A DNA stretch of 64,000 nt from Herminiimonas sp. KBW02 (GTDB lineage Bacteria; Pseudomonadota; Gammaproteobacteria; Burkholderiales; Burkholderiaceae_D): the NCBI RefSeq assembly GCF_003852535.1, contig NZ_QAJP01000003.1:310001-374000 (forward strand). The letters run 5' to 3'. The notes below the pieces were generated by a model. The model saw nothing but the letters and a program-made list of their open reading frames with translations, was not told where the DNA came from and did not search any database. Within the stretch, counting starts at the first letter, position 1. Each line of letters starts with the position of its first letter. A program made the translations under genes and the position numbers. This document shows positions 45,247-53,854 of this stretch, in pieces.

Positions 45247-46697
45247 AGAACACAAAATTACTTGCCTGCCTGGGCTTGCCCTTCTGGCTCGCTGGTTGCG
45301 CACTAACTGCACCGCCGGAAACCGTGTCGGTACAGCCCCCTAATAAATGGTTCGCGCCGCTGCCGGCTAAACCGGTCGCTGCCTCGCCTGAAGTCGAGAA
45401 CCTGCCCCATCACGGCACCCTCGCCGATTTAAGCAAATGGTGGGAACAGCAAAACGATCCGCTGCTGGTCGAACTGATACAAGCGGCGCAAGCCGTCAGT
45501 CCGACGGTGGCAACCGCCGTCTCGCGCATAGAGCAATCGCGTGCGACCAGCGTGTCTGCCGGTGCCGCACTGGGGCCCAAGCTGGATGTGAGCGCGAGTG
45601 TGCAGCGTACCAATTCGCAACCACCGCTACCGTTGGGAACGACATCGCAAGCGGCCTTGCAGCCGTCATGGGAAATTGATGTGTTTGGCGCGAACCGTGC
45701 AACTACACGTGCAGCACAGGCACGTCTGCAAGGTGCGCAAGCGAACTGGCATGACGCACGTGTCTCCGTTGCGGCCGAAGTGGCGAATCGTTACTACAGC
45801 CTGCGTACCTGCAACAAGCTGGAAATCGTGACCCGTGCCGATGCAGATTCGCGTGCAGAAACAGCACGCCTGTCCGAACTCAGCGCGAAGGCGGGCTTCC
45901 AGGCTCCTGCTACTGCCGCGTTGGCCCGCGCCAGCGCTGCTGAAGGTCAGGGCCGCGCAACACAGCAAAGCGCCTTGTGCGATCTGGACGTCAAGGCTCT
46001 GGTGTATCTGACGGCGATGGATGAGCCGGCTTTGCGTCGCAAGATGGCCGACAGCGCAACTGCAGCGGTAGCGACCACGGCACTGAATATTGATAGTTTG
46101 CCCGCGCAAACCTTGTCGCAACGTCCGGATGTATTTATCGCCGAACGGGAAGTGGCAGCAGCGAGTGCCGAAGTCGGCAATGCGCAGGCACAGCGTTATC
46201 CGCGTCTCACACTGAGCGGCTCGATCGGCGCAGGTAGTTTCCGTTCGGGTGGTACGACCACCAATATGCAAACCTGGTCGGTCGGACCGCTGGCTTTGTC
46301 GCTGCCGATTTTTGACGGCGGTACCCGTGCCGCGAATGTAGAAGCGGCCAAGGCGCGCTATGAAGAAGCAGTCGTCGCCTACCGCGCCAGCGTGCGCCAG
46401 GCAGTGCGTGAAGTGGAAGAAGCACTGGTTAATCTGCAAAGCACGGCGTCGCGCAGTGAAGACGCACGCATAGCGGTCGAAGGGTATCGCGCTTCGTTCA
46501 ACGGTACGCAAAGCCTGTACCAGAATGGACTGGCCAGCCTGATCGACCTCGAAGATCTACGCCGTACCCGCCTTGCCGCTGAACTGAACGCGACCACGCT
46601 GGAGCGTGAACGTATGTCGGCATGGATTGCCTTGTATCGCGCCGCCGGCGGCGGTTGGATGAATCCGCAAAGTACGGCCGCAACCACAACGAAATAA
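45243..46697 (+). CDS. RND outer-membrane efflux lipoprotein (NodT family)
   Basis: A 484-residue channel with lipobox LAGCALTAPP near residue 19, WEIDVFGANRATT near 140 and SQRPDVFIAEREV near 295, all typical of NodT-type outer-membrane factors. It is the exit duct of the second tripartite pump in this window. ATG 45243 overlaps the TetR gene stop (ATGA), so it is translationally coupled to the regulator. The next gene starts 32 bp after its stop. Confidence 0.92.
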   Translation: MKNTKLLACLGLPFWLAGCALTAPPETVSVQPPNKWFAPLPAKPVAASPEVENLPHHGTLADLSKWWEQQNDPLLVELIQAAQAVSPTVATAVSRIEQSRATSVSAGAALGPKLDVSASVQRTNSQPPLPLGTTSQAALQPSWEIDVFGANRATTRAAQARLQGAQANWHDARVSVAAEVANRYYSLRTCNKLEIVTRADADSRAETARLSELSAKAGFQAPATAALARASAAEGQGRATQQSALCDLDVKALVYLTAMDEPALRRKMADSATAAVATTALNIDSLPAQTLSQRPDVFIAEREVAAASAEVGNAQAQRYPRLTLSGSIGAGSFRSGGTTTNMQTWSVGPLALSLPIFDGGTRAANVEAAKARYEEAVVAYRASVRQAVREVEEALVNLQSTASRSEDARIAVEGYRASFNGTQSLYQNGLASLIDLEDLRRTRLAAELNATTLERERMSAWIALYRAAGGGWMNPQSTAATTTK

Positions 46698-46729
46698 CAC
46701 CATCCTGAATTTAATTGACGGACGCATAC

Positions 46730-47920
46730 ATGAAACGTTTCAACAAAAAAACCATAGTGATCGCTGTGGTCGCTGTATTGGTGCTGACAGGGATAGTACT
46801 CGTAGTCGGCGGTGGTCAATCCGATGCGAAGAAGAAAGACGAAACCGGTCCTAAGCCGGCACTGGCCGTTACTACCGTCCAGCCATCACAAGCCAGTCTG
46901 CCGATATACCTTACTGCGAACGGTACGGTGACGGCATGGCAGGAAGCCATCATAGGCAGTGAGTCGAACGGCCTGAAACTGACCGATGTGCGGGCCAACG
47001 TCGGTGATGTCGTGAAGCGCGGTCAGGTACTGGCGACCTTCTCGGTTGCATCGGTGAACGCCGAATTGGCACAAGCGCGTGCCAGCCTGATGGAAGCCGA
47101 AGCGAACGCAGCCGATGCGAAGAACAATGCAGAACGCGCACGCACGCTGGAAACCACCGGTGCCCTGAGCACGCAACAGATCAACCAGTATCTGACCACA
47201 GAGCAAACTGCCAAAGCCAAGGCCGAAGCAGCGAAAGCACTGCTGGCCGTGCAGGAAGTCCGCTTGTCGCAAACGCAAGTGCTGGCATCGGATGACGGCG
47301 TGATTTCAGCGCGTAACGCGACTGTCGGGTCTGTCGTCAGTGCAGGTACCGAGTTGTTCCGGCTGATACGCCAGGGGCGTCTGGAGTGGCGGGCGGAAGT
47401 GACCTCGGCTGAACTCGGTCGTCTGAAGACTGGTACGCCAGCCTTGATCACTGCGGCCAACAGCACGCAAGTCAAAGGCAAGGTGCGCATGATTGCACCG
47501 ACCGTGGATGCACAAAATCGCGCAGCGCTGGTGTACGTGGACCTTGCACCGACCGCTGCCGATGTCGCGCCGGTACGTGCCGGCATGTTTGCCACCGGTC
47601 AGTTTGATTTAGGTAACTCGACGGCGGTGACCGTGCCGCAGCAGGCCATCGTGATACGTGACGGCTTCAGCTATGTGTTCCGCATGAACCCGGATAACCG
47701 CGTGACGCAAATCAAGGTGCAGCCGGGACGGCGCATGGCCGACCGCATAGAAATTATCTCCGGTGTGCCGACGGACGCGGTACTGGTGGCAAACGGAGCA
47801 GGCTTCCTGAACGACGGCGATCTGGTGAAAGTCGTGACCGAAACGCCAGCGGCTGCAGAGAGTGCTAAAGAACAAAAAGCAGCGACGCCCGCGGCAGGCG
47901 CGACCGTTGCGACCAAATAG
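46730..47920 (+). CDS. RND periplasmic adaptor (membrane fusion protein)
   Basis: A 396-residue adaptor with a basic N-terminus, a membrane helix at about 10-30, the lipoyl halves (VRANVGDVVKRGQVLATF and VLASDDGVISARNATVGSVV) and a coiled-coil hairpin (about 105-165, Ala/Glu-rich). The C-terminus is Ala/Thr/Lys-rich. ATG 46730 gives a normal anchor; an upstream in-frame TTG is less likely. It is the adaptor of the TetR-regulated pump. Confidence 0.92.
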   Translation: MKRFNKKTIVIAVVAVLVLTGIVLVVGGGQSDAKKKDETGPKPALAVTTVQPSQASLPIYLTANGTVTAWQEAIIGSESNGLKLTDVRANVGDVVKRGQVLATFSVASVNAELAQARASLMEAEANAADAKNNAERARTLETTGALSTQQINQYLTTEQTAKAKAEAAKALLAVQEVRLSQTQVLASDDGVISARNATVGSVVSAGTELFRLIRQGRLEWRAEVTSAELGRLKTGTPALITAANSTQVKGKVRMIAPTVDAQNRAALVYVDLAPTAADVAPVRAGMFATGQFDLGNSTAVTVPQQAIVIRDGFSYVFRMNPDNRVTQIKVQPGRRMADRIEIISGVPTDAVLVANGAGFLNDGDLVKVVTETPAAAESAKEQKAATPAAGATVATK

Positions 47921-47928
47921 GAGCACGC

Positions 47929-50900
47929 GTGAATTTTTCCTCGCTTTCCATCAAGAACCCGATCCCGGCCATCATGTTGTTTGTGTTGCTGGGACTGGGG
48001 GGCTTGCTCGCGTTTAAATCGAGTGCAGTGCAGGACTTCCCTGATATTGAACTGCCTATCGTGATCGTCAACGCTTCCCTGCCCGGTGCTGCACCGGCGC
48101 AGCTGGAAACGGAAGTGGCGCGCAAAATAGAGAACTCGGTCGCTACGCTGCAAGGCATCAAGAATATTTATACCAAGGTGCTCGACGGTACGGTCACCGT
48201 GACGGTCGAATTCATTCTTGAAAAAAATATCTCCGACGCAGTGAATGACGTACGCGATGCGGTTGCATTGGTGCGCGCAGACATGCCTGCCGATTTACGC
48301 GATCCGTCGGTCACCAAAGTGTCGACCGCTGGTCGCGTGATCACTACCTTCACCGCAGCAGCGGCCCCGGGTAGCTTTGTCGATGAACAGGAACTCAGCT
48401 GGTTCGTTGACAATACCGTCTCCAAGCGTTTGCTGGCAGTGCCGGGTGTCGGTTCGGTCAAGCGCGTCGGCGGCGTCACGCGTGAAGTCCGGATAGAACT
48501 CGATCCGGCCAAGATGGCGGCGCTGAACGTGGCGGCGGTCGATGTCTCGCGTCGTTTGCGTCAGGTGCAGCAGGAAGCACCGGCCGGACGTGGCGATGTC
48601 AGTGGCGCCGAACAAGCGGTGCGTACTATTGCGACCGTGAAGACGGCGGCCGAATTGTCGAAGATGGATATCCCGCTGACTGATGGTCACCATGTTCGTC
48701 TGGATCAGGTGGCGACGGTAACGGACACCATCGCCGAGCGACGCACGTCGGCATCGCAGGATGGAAAAACCGTCGTTGGTTTTGAAGTGTTCCGCACCAA
48801 AGGCGCAAGTGAGCTGGCCGTTGCCAAGGGTGCGAAAGAAGCAGTGGCAGAACTGCAGAAGAACAATAGCAATATCGTCTTCAAGGAAGCCATCGATAAC
48901 GCCAAGCCCATCAAGGAAGATTTTGATGGCTCGATGTCCTTGCTATACGAAGGCGCATTGCTCGCGGTGCTGGTGGTCTGGTGGTTCCTGCGTGACTGGC
49001 GCGCGACGCTGGTCGCATCTGCCGCCCTGCCATTGTCGGTAATTCCGACCTTTCTTGGCCTGGCCTACTTTGGCTACACGCTGAATATGGTGACCCTGCT
49101 GTCGCTGGCACTGGTGGTGGGCGTGCTGGTTGATGATGCGATTGTAGAGATTGAAAACATTGAACGCCATCTGAGCATGGGTAAGACGCCTATGCAGGCA
49201 GCGATGGAAGCGGCCGATGAAATCGGGATGGCGGTGATCGCGACAACCTTTGCGCTGGTTGCCGTGTTCCTGCCGACTGCATTCATGGCGGGTATACCTG
49301 GCCTGTTTTTCAAACAGTTTGGCTGGACGGCGGTGCTGGCGGTATTAGCCTCACTGGTGGTCGCGCGTTTACTCACGCCTATGATGGCGGCCTACATTCT
49401 GAAGCCGAAGAAGCAGCATGAGCAAAAAGATGGCTGGCTGATGCAGCGTTACATCACCCTGATGCGCTGGTGCCTGACCAATCGATTGAAAACGGCCATC
49501 GCGTCCGGCTTGTTTTTTATTGGTTCCATCATGCTGGTACCTTTGTTGCCGACCGGCTTTGTGCCGCCGACAGATCGTGCGCAGACGCAAATCAATATTG
49601 AATTGCCGCCGGGCAGCACGCTGAAGGAAACCATGGCGATCACCGAGCGCGTGCGCCTGGCCGTGGCGCAGGATAAAAAAATCGTCAGTATTTTCAGCTC
49701 GATAGGCGGCGGCTCCAGCGGTGATGCATTTGCGCCTGGCGCGTCTGCCGAAGCACGTCGGGCGGTGATGACGCTGACGACTGTGCATCGCAGCGAGCGC
49801 AAGGAAAAGATTTCGGATATCGAGGCCAAGATACGCGAACGTATTGCCGATATTCCGGGCGCGCGCTTTACTGTCGGCGCACCGGATACCGGCGTCAAGA
49901 TGCAATTGGTCTTGCGCAGTGAGGATCCGCTGGCATTGTCGGAAGCAGCGAAGAAAGTTGAACGTGAATTGCGTGGTCTGAAAGGCATAGGCAATGTTAC
50001 GTCGAGTGCGTCACTGGTGCGTCCGGAAATCATCGTGCGTCCGGATACCGCACGTGCCGGTGATCTCGGTGTGACCACATCGAGTATCGGTGAAACGGTA
50101 CGCGTGGCGACGGCCGGGGATTACGATATGAATCTGCCCAAGCTGAATCTGTCCGAGCGCCAGGTACCGATACGCGTCAAGCTGCCGGACAATATGCGCG
50201 CTGACCTGGCTGCTATCGAACGTCTGACGGTGCCAGGCCGGAATGGTCCGGTGATGCTGGGCAATGTGGCCTCGGTCTATATGGACAGTGGCCCGGCACA
50301 GATTGATAGGCTGAATCGCAGCCGCAACGTGACGCTGGATGTCGAACTCGGTTCACGTTCGCTGGGTGAGTTGAACACGGAAGCACGTGCGTTGCCATCA
50401 ATGCGTAATTTGCCGCCTGCGGTGAAGATCGCCGAACTGGGTGATGCGCAAGAGATGATGCTGCTGTTCAATAGCTTCGGCCTGGCGATGGCGATCGGTG
50501 TTTTGTGTATCTACTGCGTGCTGGTTCTGTTGTTCAAGGATTTCATGCAACCGATTACCATTCTGGCCGCCTTGCCGCTGTCTATCGGTGGTGCTTTTGT
50601 GGCGTTGCTGATTACTGGTCGTGCCTTGTCCATGCCGTCGATGATCGGTCTGATCATGTTGATGGGCATCGTCACCAAGAACTCGATTCTCCTGGTCGAC
50701 TATGCGATCCTGGCACGCCAGCAAGGCATGAATCGTTTCGATGCATTGGTTGACGCCTGTCATAAACGGAGCCGCCCGATTATCATGACGACGATCGCGA
50801 TGGGTGCGGGCATGATGCCACTGGCGTTAGGCTGGGGTGCTGATCCGAGTTTCCGTTCGCCGATGGCGATTACCGTGATCGGTGGTTTGATTACTTCGAC

Positions 50901-51048
50901 GCTGCTGAGCCTGCTGGTAGTGCCTGCTGTGTTTACTTATATCGATGATCTGGAACAATGGGTGAAACGCATGATGCGGAAGGCGCGTGGCATCGCGCAT
51001 CATGAAGCACCTAAGTCTGCTGAGCAGCTGGGTACGGAGAAACATTGA
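47929..51048 (+). CDS. RND efflux transporter, inner-membrane pump (AcrB/MdtB-like)
   Basis: A 1,039-residue RND pump. The first helix is NPIPAIMLFVLLGLGGLLAF. The proton-relay Asp pair lies in GVLVDDAIVEIENIERH, and the second repeat has GIVTKNSILLVDYAI near 920. Length and motifs fit drug-type RND pumps. It starts with GTG 47929, 9 bp after the adaptor stop, with GGAG upstream. Its stop overlaps the next gene by one base. Confidence 0.94.
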   Translation: MNFSSLSIKNPIPAIMLFVLLGLGGLLAFKSSAVQDFPDIELPIVIVNASLPGAAPAQLETEVARKIENSVATLQGIKNIYTKVLDGTVTVTVEFILEKNISDAVNDVRDAVALVRADMPADLRDPSVTKVSTAGRVITTFTAAAAPGSFVDEQELSWFVDNTVSKRLLAVPGVGSVKRVGGVTREVRIELDPAKMAALNVAAVDVSRRLRQVQQEAPAGRGDVSGAEQAVRTIATVKTAAELSKMDIPLTDGHHVRLDQVATVTDTIAERRTSASQDGKTVVGFEVFRTKGASELAVAKGAKEAVAELQKNNSNIVFKEAIDNAKPIKEDFDGSMSLLYEGALLAVLVVWWFLRDWRATLVASAALPLSVIPTFLGLAYFGYTLNMVTLLSLALVVGVLVDDAIVEIENIERHLSMGKTPMQAAMEAADEIGMAVIATTFALVAVFLPTAFMAGIPGLFFKQFGWTAVLAVLASLVVARLLTPMMAAYILKPKKQHEQKDGWLMQRYITLMRWCLTNRLKTAIASGLFFIGSIMLVPLLPTGFVPPTDRAQTQINIELPPGSTLKETMAITERVRLAVAQDKKIVSIFSSIGGGSSGDAFAPGASAEARRAVMTLTTVHRSERKEKISDIEAKIRERIADIPGARFTVGAPDTGVKMQLVLRSEDPLALSEAAKKVERELRGLKGIGNVTSSASLVRPEIIVRPDTARAGDLGVTTSSIGETVRVATAGDYDMNLPKLNLSERQVPIRVKLPDNMRADLAAIERLTVPGRNGPVMLGNVASVYMDSGPAQIDRLNRSRNVTLDVELGSRSLGELNTEARALPSMRNLPPAVKIAELGDAQEMMLLFNSFGLAMAIGVLCIYCVLVLLFKDFMQPITILAALPLSIGGAFVALLITGRALSMPSMIGLIMLMGIVTKNSILLVDYAILARQQGMNRFDALVDACHKRSRPIIMTTIAMGAGMMPLALGWGADPSFRSPMAITVIGGLITSTLLSLLVVPAVFTYIDDLEQWVKRMMRKARGIAHHEAPKSAEQLGTEKH

Positions 51049-51803
51049 TGTTGCAATTGCCTGTCCAAGACCCATTACAGCTAGCGCAAATGGAATTGCC
51101 GGCACCACTCACACTGGTGGTGCTGGCACCGCACCCGGATGATTTCGATGCGATCGCTGTCACGTTGCGGTATTTTCACCAGCGTGGCGATACTATCCAT
51201 CTGGCGGTGTTGACGACCGGTGCCAGTGGTGTGGAAGATGGTTACGCCGACGCGTATACTGCTGATGACAAGGCGGCTTTGCGTGAAAAGGAGCAGGCGG
51301 CGAGTTGCGCATTTTTTGGTTTGCCACCGGAGCGATTGAGTTTTCTGCGTCTGCCACCTGATGAAAAAGGCAATCCACGTCTGGATGAAGCCAATCAGCT
51401 ATCCATACGCGATTACCTGGCAGCACGTCAGCCCGACCTGGTTTTTATGCCGCATGGAAATGACAGCAATGTCACGCACCAGCGTACGTATGCCTTGTTT
51501 CGCGCCGTCGCATTGGGCGAGCAATGGACGGTATGGGCAGTGCTGAACCAGGATGCCAAGACAGTCGCGATGCGCACTGATCTGTACACACCGTTTGGTG
51601 CGGATGATGCAACATGGAAGGCTGAGCTGCTGCGCCTGCATGCATCGCAGCATCAGAGAAATTTGAATACACGCGCACAAGGTTTTGATGAGCGCGTGCT
51701 GGCCGTGAATCGTCGTACCGGGCAAGGATTGAATGCAGAGTATGCAGAAGCCTTTGAACTGGAGCGTTACGCGCCAGAAGATGAATCAACAGGAAAGAAT
51801 TGA
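51048..51803 (+). CDS. PIG-L family deacetylase, end of the RND operon
   Basis: A 251-residue LmbE/PIG-L-type zinc hydrolase that removes acetyl groups from N-acetyl sugars or related small molecules. The metal motif APHPDD is near residue 28, and the third ligand and active-site element is PHGNDSNVTHQRT near 140. No signal peptide. Its ATG overlaps the last base of the pump stop, so it is part of the same operon. A PIG-L enzyme is not a usual part of an RND operon; it might modify or detoxify the exported compound (inference). Confidence 0.87.
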   Translation: MLQLPVQDPLQLAQMELPAPLTLVVLAPHPDDFDAIAVTLRYFHQRGDTIHLAVLTTGASGVEDGYADAYTADDKAALREKEQAASCAFFGLPPERLSFLRLPPDEKGNPRLDEANQLSIRDYLAARQPDLVFMPHGNDSNVTHQRTYALFRAVALGEQWTVWAVLNQDAKTVAMRTDLYTPFGADDATWKAELLRLHASQHQRNLNTRAQGFDERVLAVNRRTGQGLNAEYAEAFELERYAPEDESTGKN

Positions 51804-51804
51804 A

Positions 51805-52035
51805 ATGGCTTGCGATCACAAAAAAGTACTGGATCTGGAAAAGGCGGGGCACTGGGAAGAAGCACATGCGTTGGTGCAAGTGCACTCGGATGAGTTCTCG
51901 TGTCAGATCCACGGCTATCTGCACCGGGTCGAAGGCGACCTCGGTAATGCGCGCTACTGGTATGGCCGTGGCAATAGCAGCCTGCCTAAAAACACGCTGG
52001 ATGAAGAATTCCAGCGTTTGTACAGCCGTCTGTAA
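51805..52035 (+). CDS. small conserved hypothetical protein (76 residues)
   Basis: A soluble protein with the pattern AGHWEEAHALVQ, HGYLHRVEGDLGNARYWYGR, which resembles a short TPR-like helical hairpin found in small bacterial proteins. ATG 51805 has AGGAAAG eight bases upstream and starts 1 bp after the PIG-L stop, so it is the last gene of the RND operon. No known function. Confidence 0.75.
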   Translation: MACDHKKVLDLEKAGHWEEAHALVQVHSDEFSCQIHGYLHRVEGDLGNARYWYGRGNSSLPKNTLDEEFQRLYSRL

Positions 52036-52065
52036 TCTTTCCTCTTAGTCTCCGGATGCCCGGCC

Positions 52066-52551
52066 TTAACGCGGCCTGCGGTATTCCGCTGCGATCCAGT
52101 CCGCTGCGCTACTGCGCGTCAGTTTGTAGTTGGGAGCAACGCGCACCTCGGCGATCTGCTCACCGTCTTCATCGATGGCGCTGAGGGTTGCATAAGGGTC
52201 ATCTTCATCCGGCACGATATCCAGTTTCACCGTGATGCTGGCGGTCGCCGTGTTGACGATCACGCTTTTGTGCAGATCTGCATGCAGTTGCTGTTCGTGG
52301 CGTCGCAAGACTTCGGATGCGGTTTTGACCAGCGTGTGGAAGGCTGGTGTATCCAATGGTTTCGGATTCTTTTTATCGCGTCCCATCGTCCACGGGCCGA
52401 CCAGCGCCGGTTCGGATTCGCCATCCTTGATCATTTCCACTGCCCAGCCTTCGTCATCTTCATTCTTGATGACGCGCGCCGTCCAGCCGTTGTCGCGCCA
52501 CAGGCGTGCTTCATTGATGGGGGCGTCGTGTCCTGCGTCGTCGTTGTGCAT
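52066..52551 (-). CDS. hypothetical protein (161 residues)
   Basis: A soluble acidic protein. It contains RLWRDNGWTARVIKNEDDEG and ITVKLDIVPDEDDPYATLS and ends AAEYRRPR. I do not recognise a family. I chose ATG 52551; an extension to 52647 has poor composition. It is convergent with the RND operon. Confidence 0.65.
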   Translation of the reverse strand: MHNDDAGHDAPINEARLWRDNGWTARVIKNEDDEGWAVEMIKDGESEPALVGPWTMGRDKKNPKPLDTPAFHTLVKTASEVLRRHEQQLHADLHKSVIVNTATASITVKLDIVPDEDDPYATLSAIDEDGEQIAEVRVAPNYKLTRSSAADWIAAEYRRPR

Positions 52552-52749
52552 CTGAAATCTTTTGTGAGTGTCTACCGGGGTGCATATCATAGTTGGATTT
52601 GGCATCCGGCGTGCCTGTGACGTAAGGCTATCCTGCAAAAAAACCATACAGCGTGTAGACTTGCGCCCTTGCTGCGCTTTTTCGCTGCCTGTCGCCCATC
52701 TGCTGATGGCGCGCCCGCTCCAAGATCAAATTCCACGAAGTCAGAGTTC

Positions 52750-53850
52750 ATGTCCACTGTTTCAAGAATGCCTTGCGTCGATGCACTCAAGGCGGTTGCC
52801 TGTTTGTTGATTGTTTTTCATCACCTCGCGTTTTACGGCCCCATGTCGGATATTGCTTATCCGCTCATGCCGACCGTGATCGATCTGCTGTATCAATATG
52901 GCCGGATGGCGGTGCAAGCCTTCTTTGTGATTGCCGGTTTCCTGCTGGCGACCAAGTTTGCACGGGAAGGCGCGGCGACGGTGAGCCGTCCGCTGAATGC
53001 GATTTACCAGCGGTATCTGCGCCTGGTCATTCCTTACCTGGTGGCACTGGTGTTTGCTATCGTGTGCGCGGCGTTGGCGCGTGAATGGGTGAGCAATGAT
53101 TCGATCCCGGATGCGCCCAGCCTGATGCAATTGTTGCCGCATATTTTTCTGCTGCAGGATTTGCTGGATCAGGACGCGCTGTCGGCCGGGGTCTGGTATG
53201 TCGCTATCGATTTTCAGTTATTTGCGCTGGCCGCCCTGCTTTTGTGGCTGGCCGGAAAGATCGAAGCACGCTATCCGCGCCTGAGTGTACTCGGACCGCT
53301 TTTCATCACCCTGCTGACGCTGGCCTCATTGTTTGTGTTTAACCGCAATCAGGGTCTGGATGAAACCGCCTTGTACTTCTTCGGCTCGTATGGCCTGGGT
53401 GCACTGGCGTACTGGACGACGCGCAGACGTTACGGCCTGGCCTGGCTGGCAGTGTTATGCGTGGTGGTGCTGGCGGCGTTGCTGGTGGAATTCCGCGGGC
53501 GCATCCTGGTGGCGGGTTGCGTGATGTTGCTGCTGGGTGTGGCGCGTCAATCCGGTGCATTGGAACGTTGGGTGATGCCGGGTTTCCTGACTTATCTGGG
53601 ACGCATTTCGTATTCGGTGTTCCTGATTCACTTCCCTTTGTGCATGGTTGTGAATGCCGTGTTTTTCCATTTCTTCCCGCAGCAACCAGTGGCAAATATG
53701 ATCGGTATGCTGATCGCAGTGTGCGTCAGTATCGGTGGCGGTGCCTTGTTGTTCCGCTGGGTGGAGAACCGGCCCGGCAGCAAGAAACGTTTGCTGGCAC
53801 CGACCGGCTTCCTGGTAGGCGGCATGATAGTCGCCCACCAGATTACCTGA
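52750..53850 (+). CDS. acyltransferase 3 family membrane protein
   Basis: A 366-residue integral membrane protein with about ten helices. The family's N-terminal pattern is MPCVDALKAVACLLIVFHHL, with the catalytic His pair, then QAFFVIAGFLLATKFA. Such enzymes (OafA/WecH-like) transfer acetyl or succinyl groups to surface sugars or lipids across the inner membrane. ATG 52750 has only a weak ribosome binding site. It converges with eptA, its stop 4 bp away, so it may belong to envelope modification as well. Confidence 0.88.
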   Translation: MSTVSRMPCVDALKAVACLLIVFHHLAFYGPMSDIAYPLMPTVIDLLYQYGRMAVQAFFVIAGFLLATKFAREGAATVSRPLNAIYQRYLRLVIPYLVALVFAIVCAALAREWVSNDSIPDAPSLMQLLPHIFLLQDLLDQDALSAGVWYVAIDFQLFALAALLLWLAGKIEARYPRLSVLGPLFITLLTLASLFVFNRNQGLDETALYFFGSYGLGALAYWTTRRRYGLAWLAVLCVVVLAALLVEFRGRILVAGCVMLLLGVARQSGALERWVMPGFLTYLGRISYSVFLIHFPLCMVVNAVFFHFFPQQPVANMIGMLIAVCVSIGGGALLFRWVENRPGSKKRLLAPTGFLVGGMIVAHQIT

Positions 53851-53854
53851 TCAC

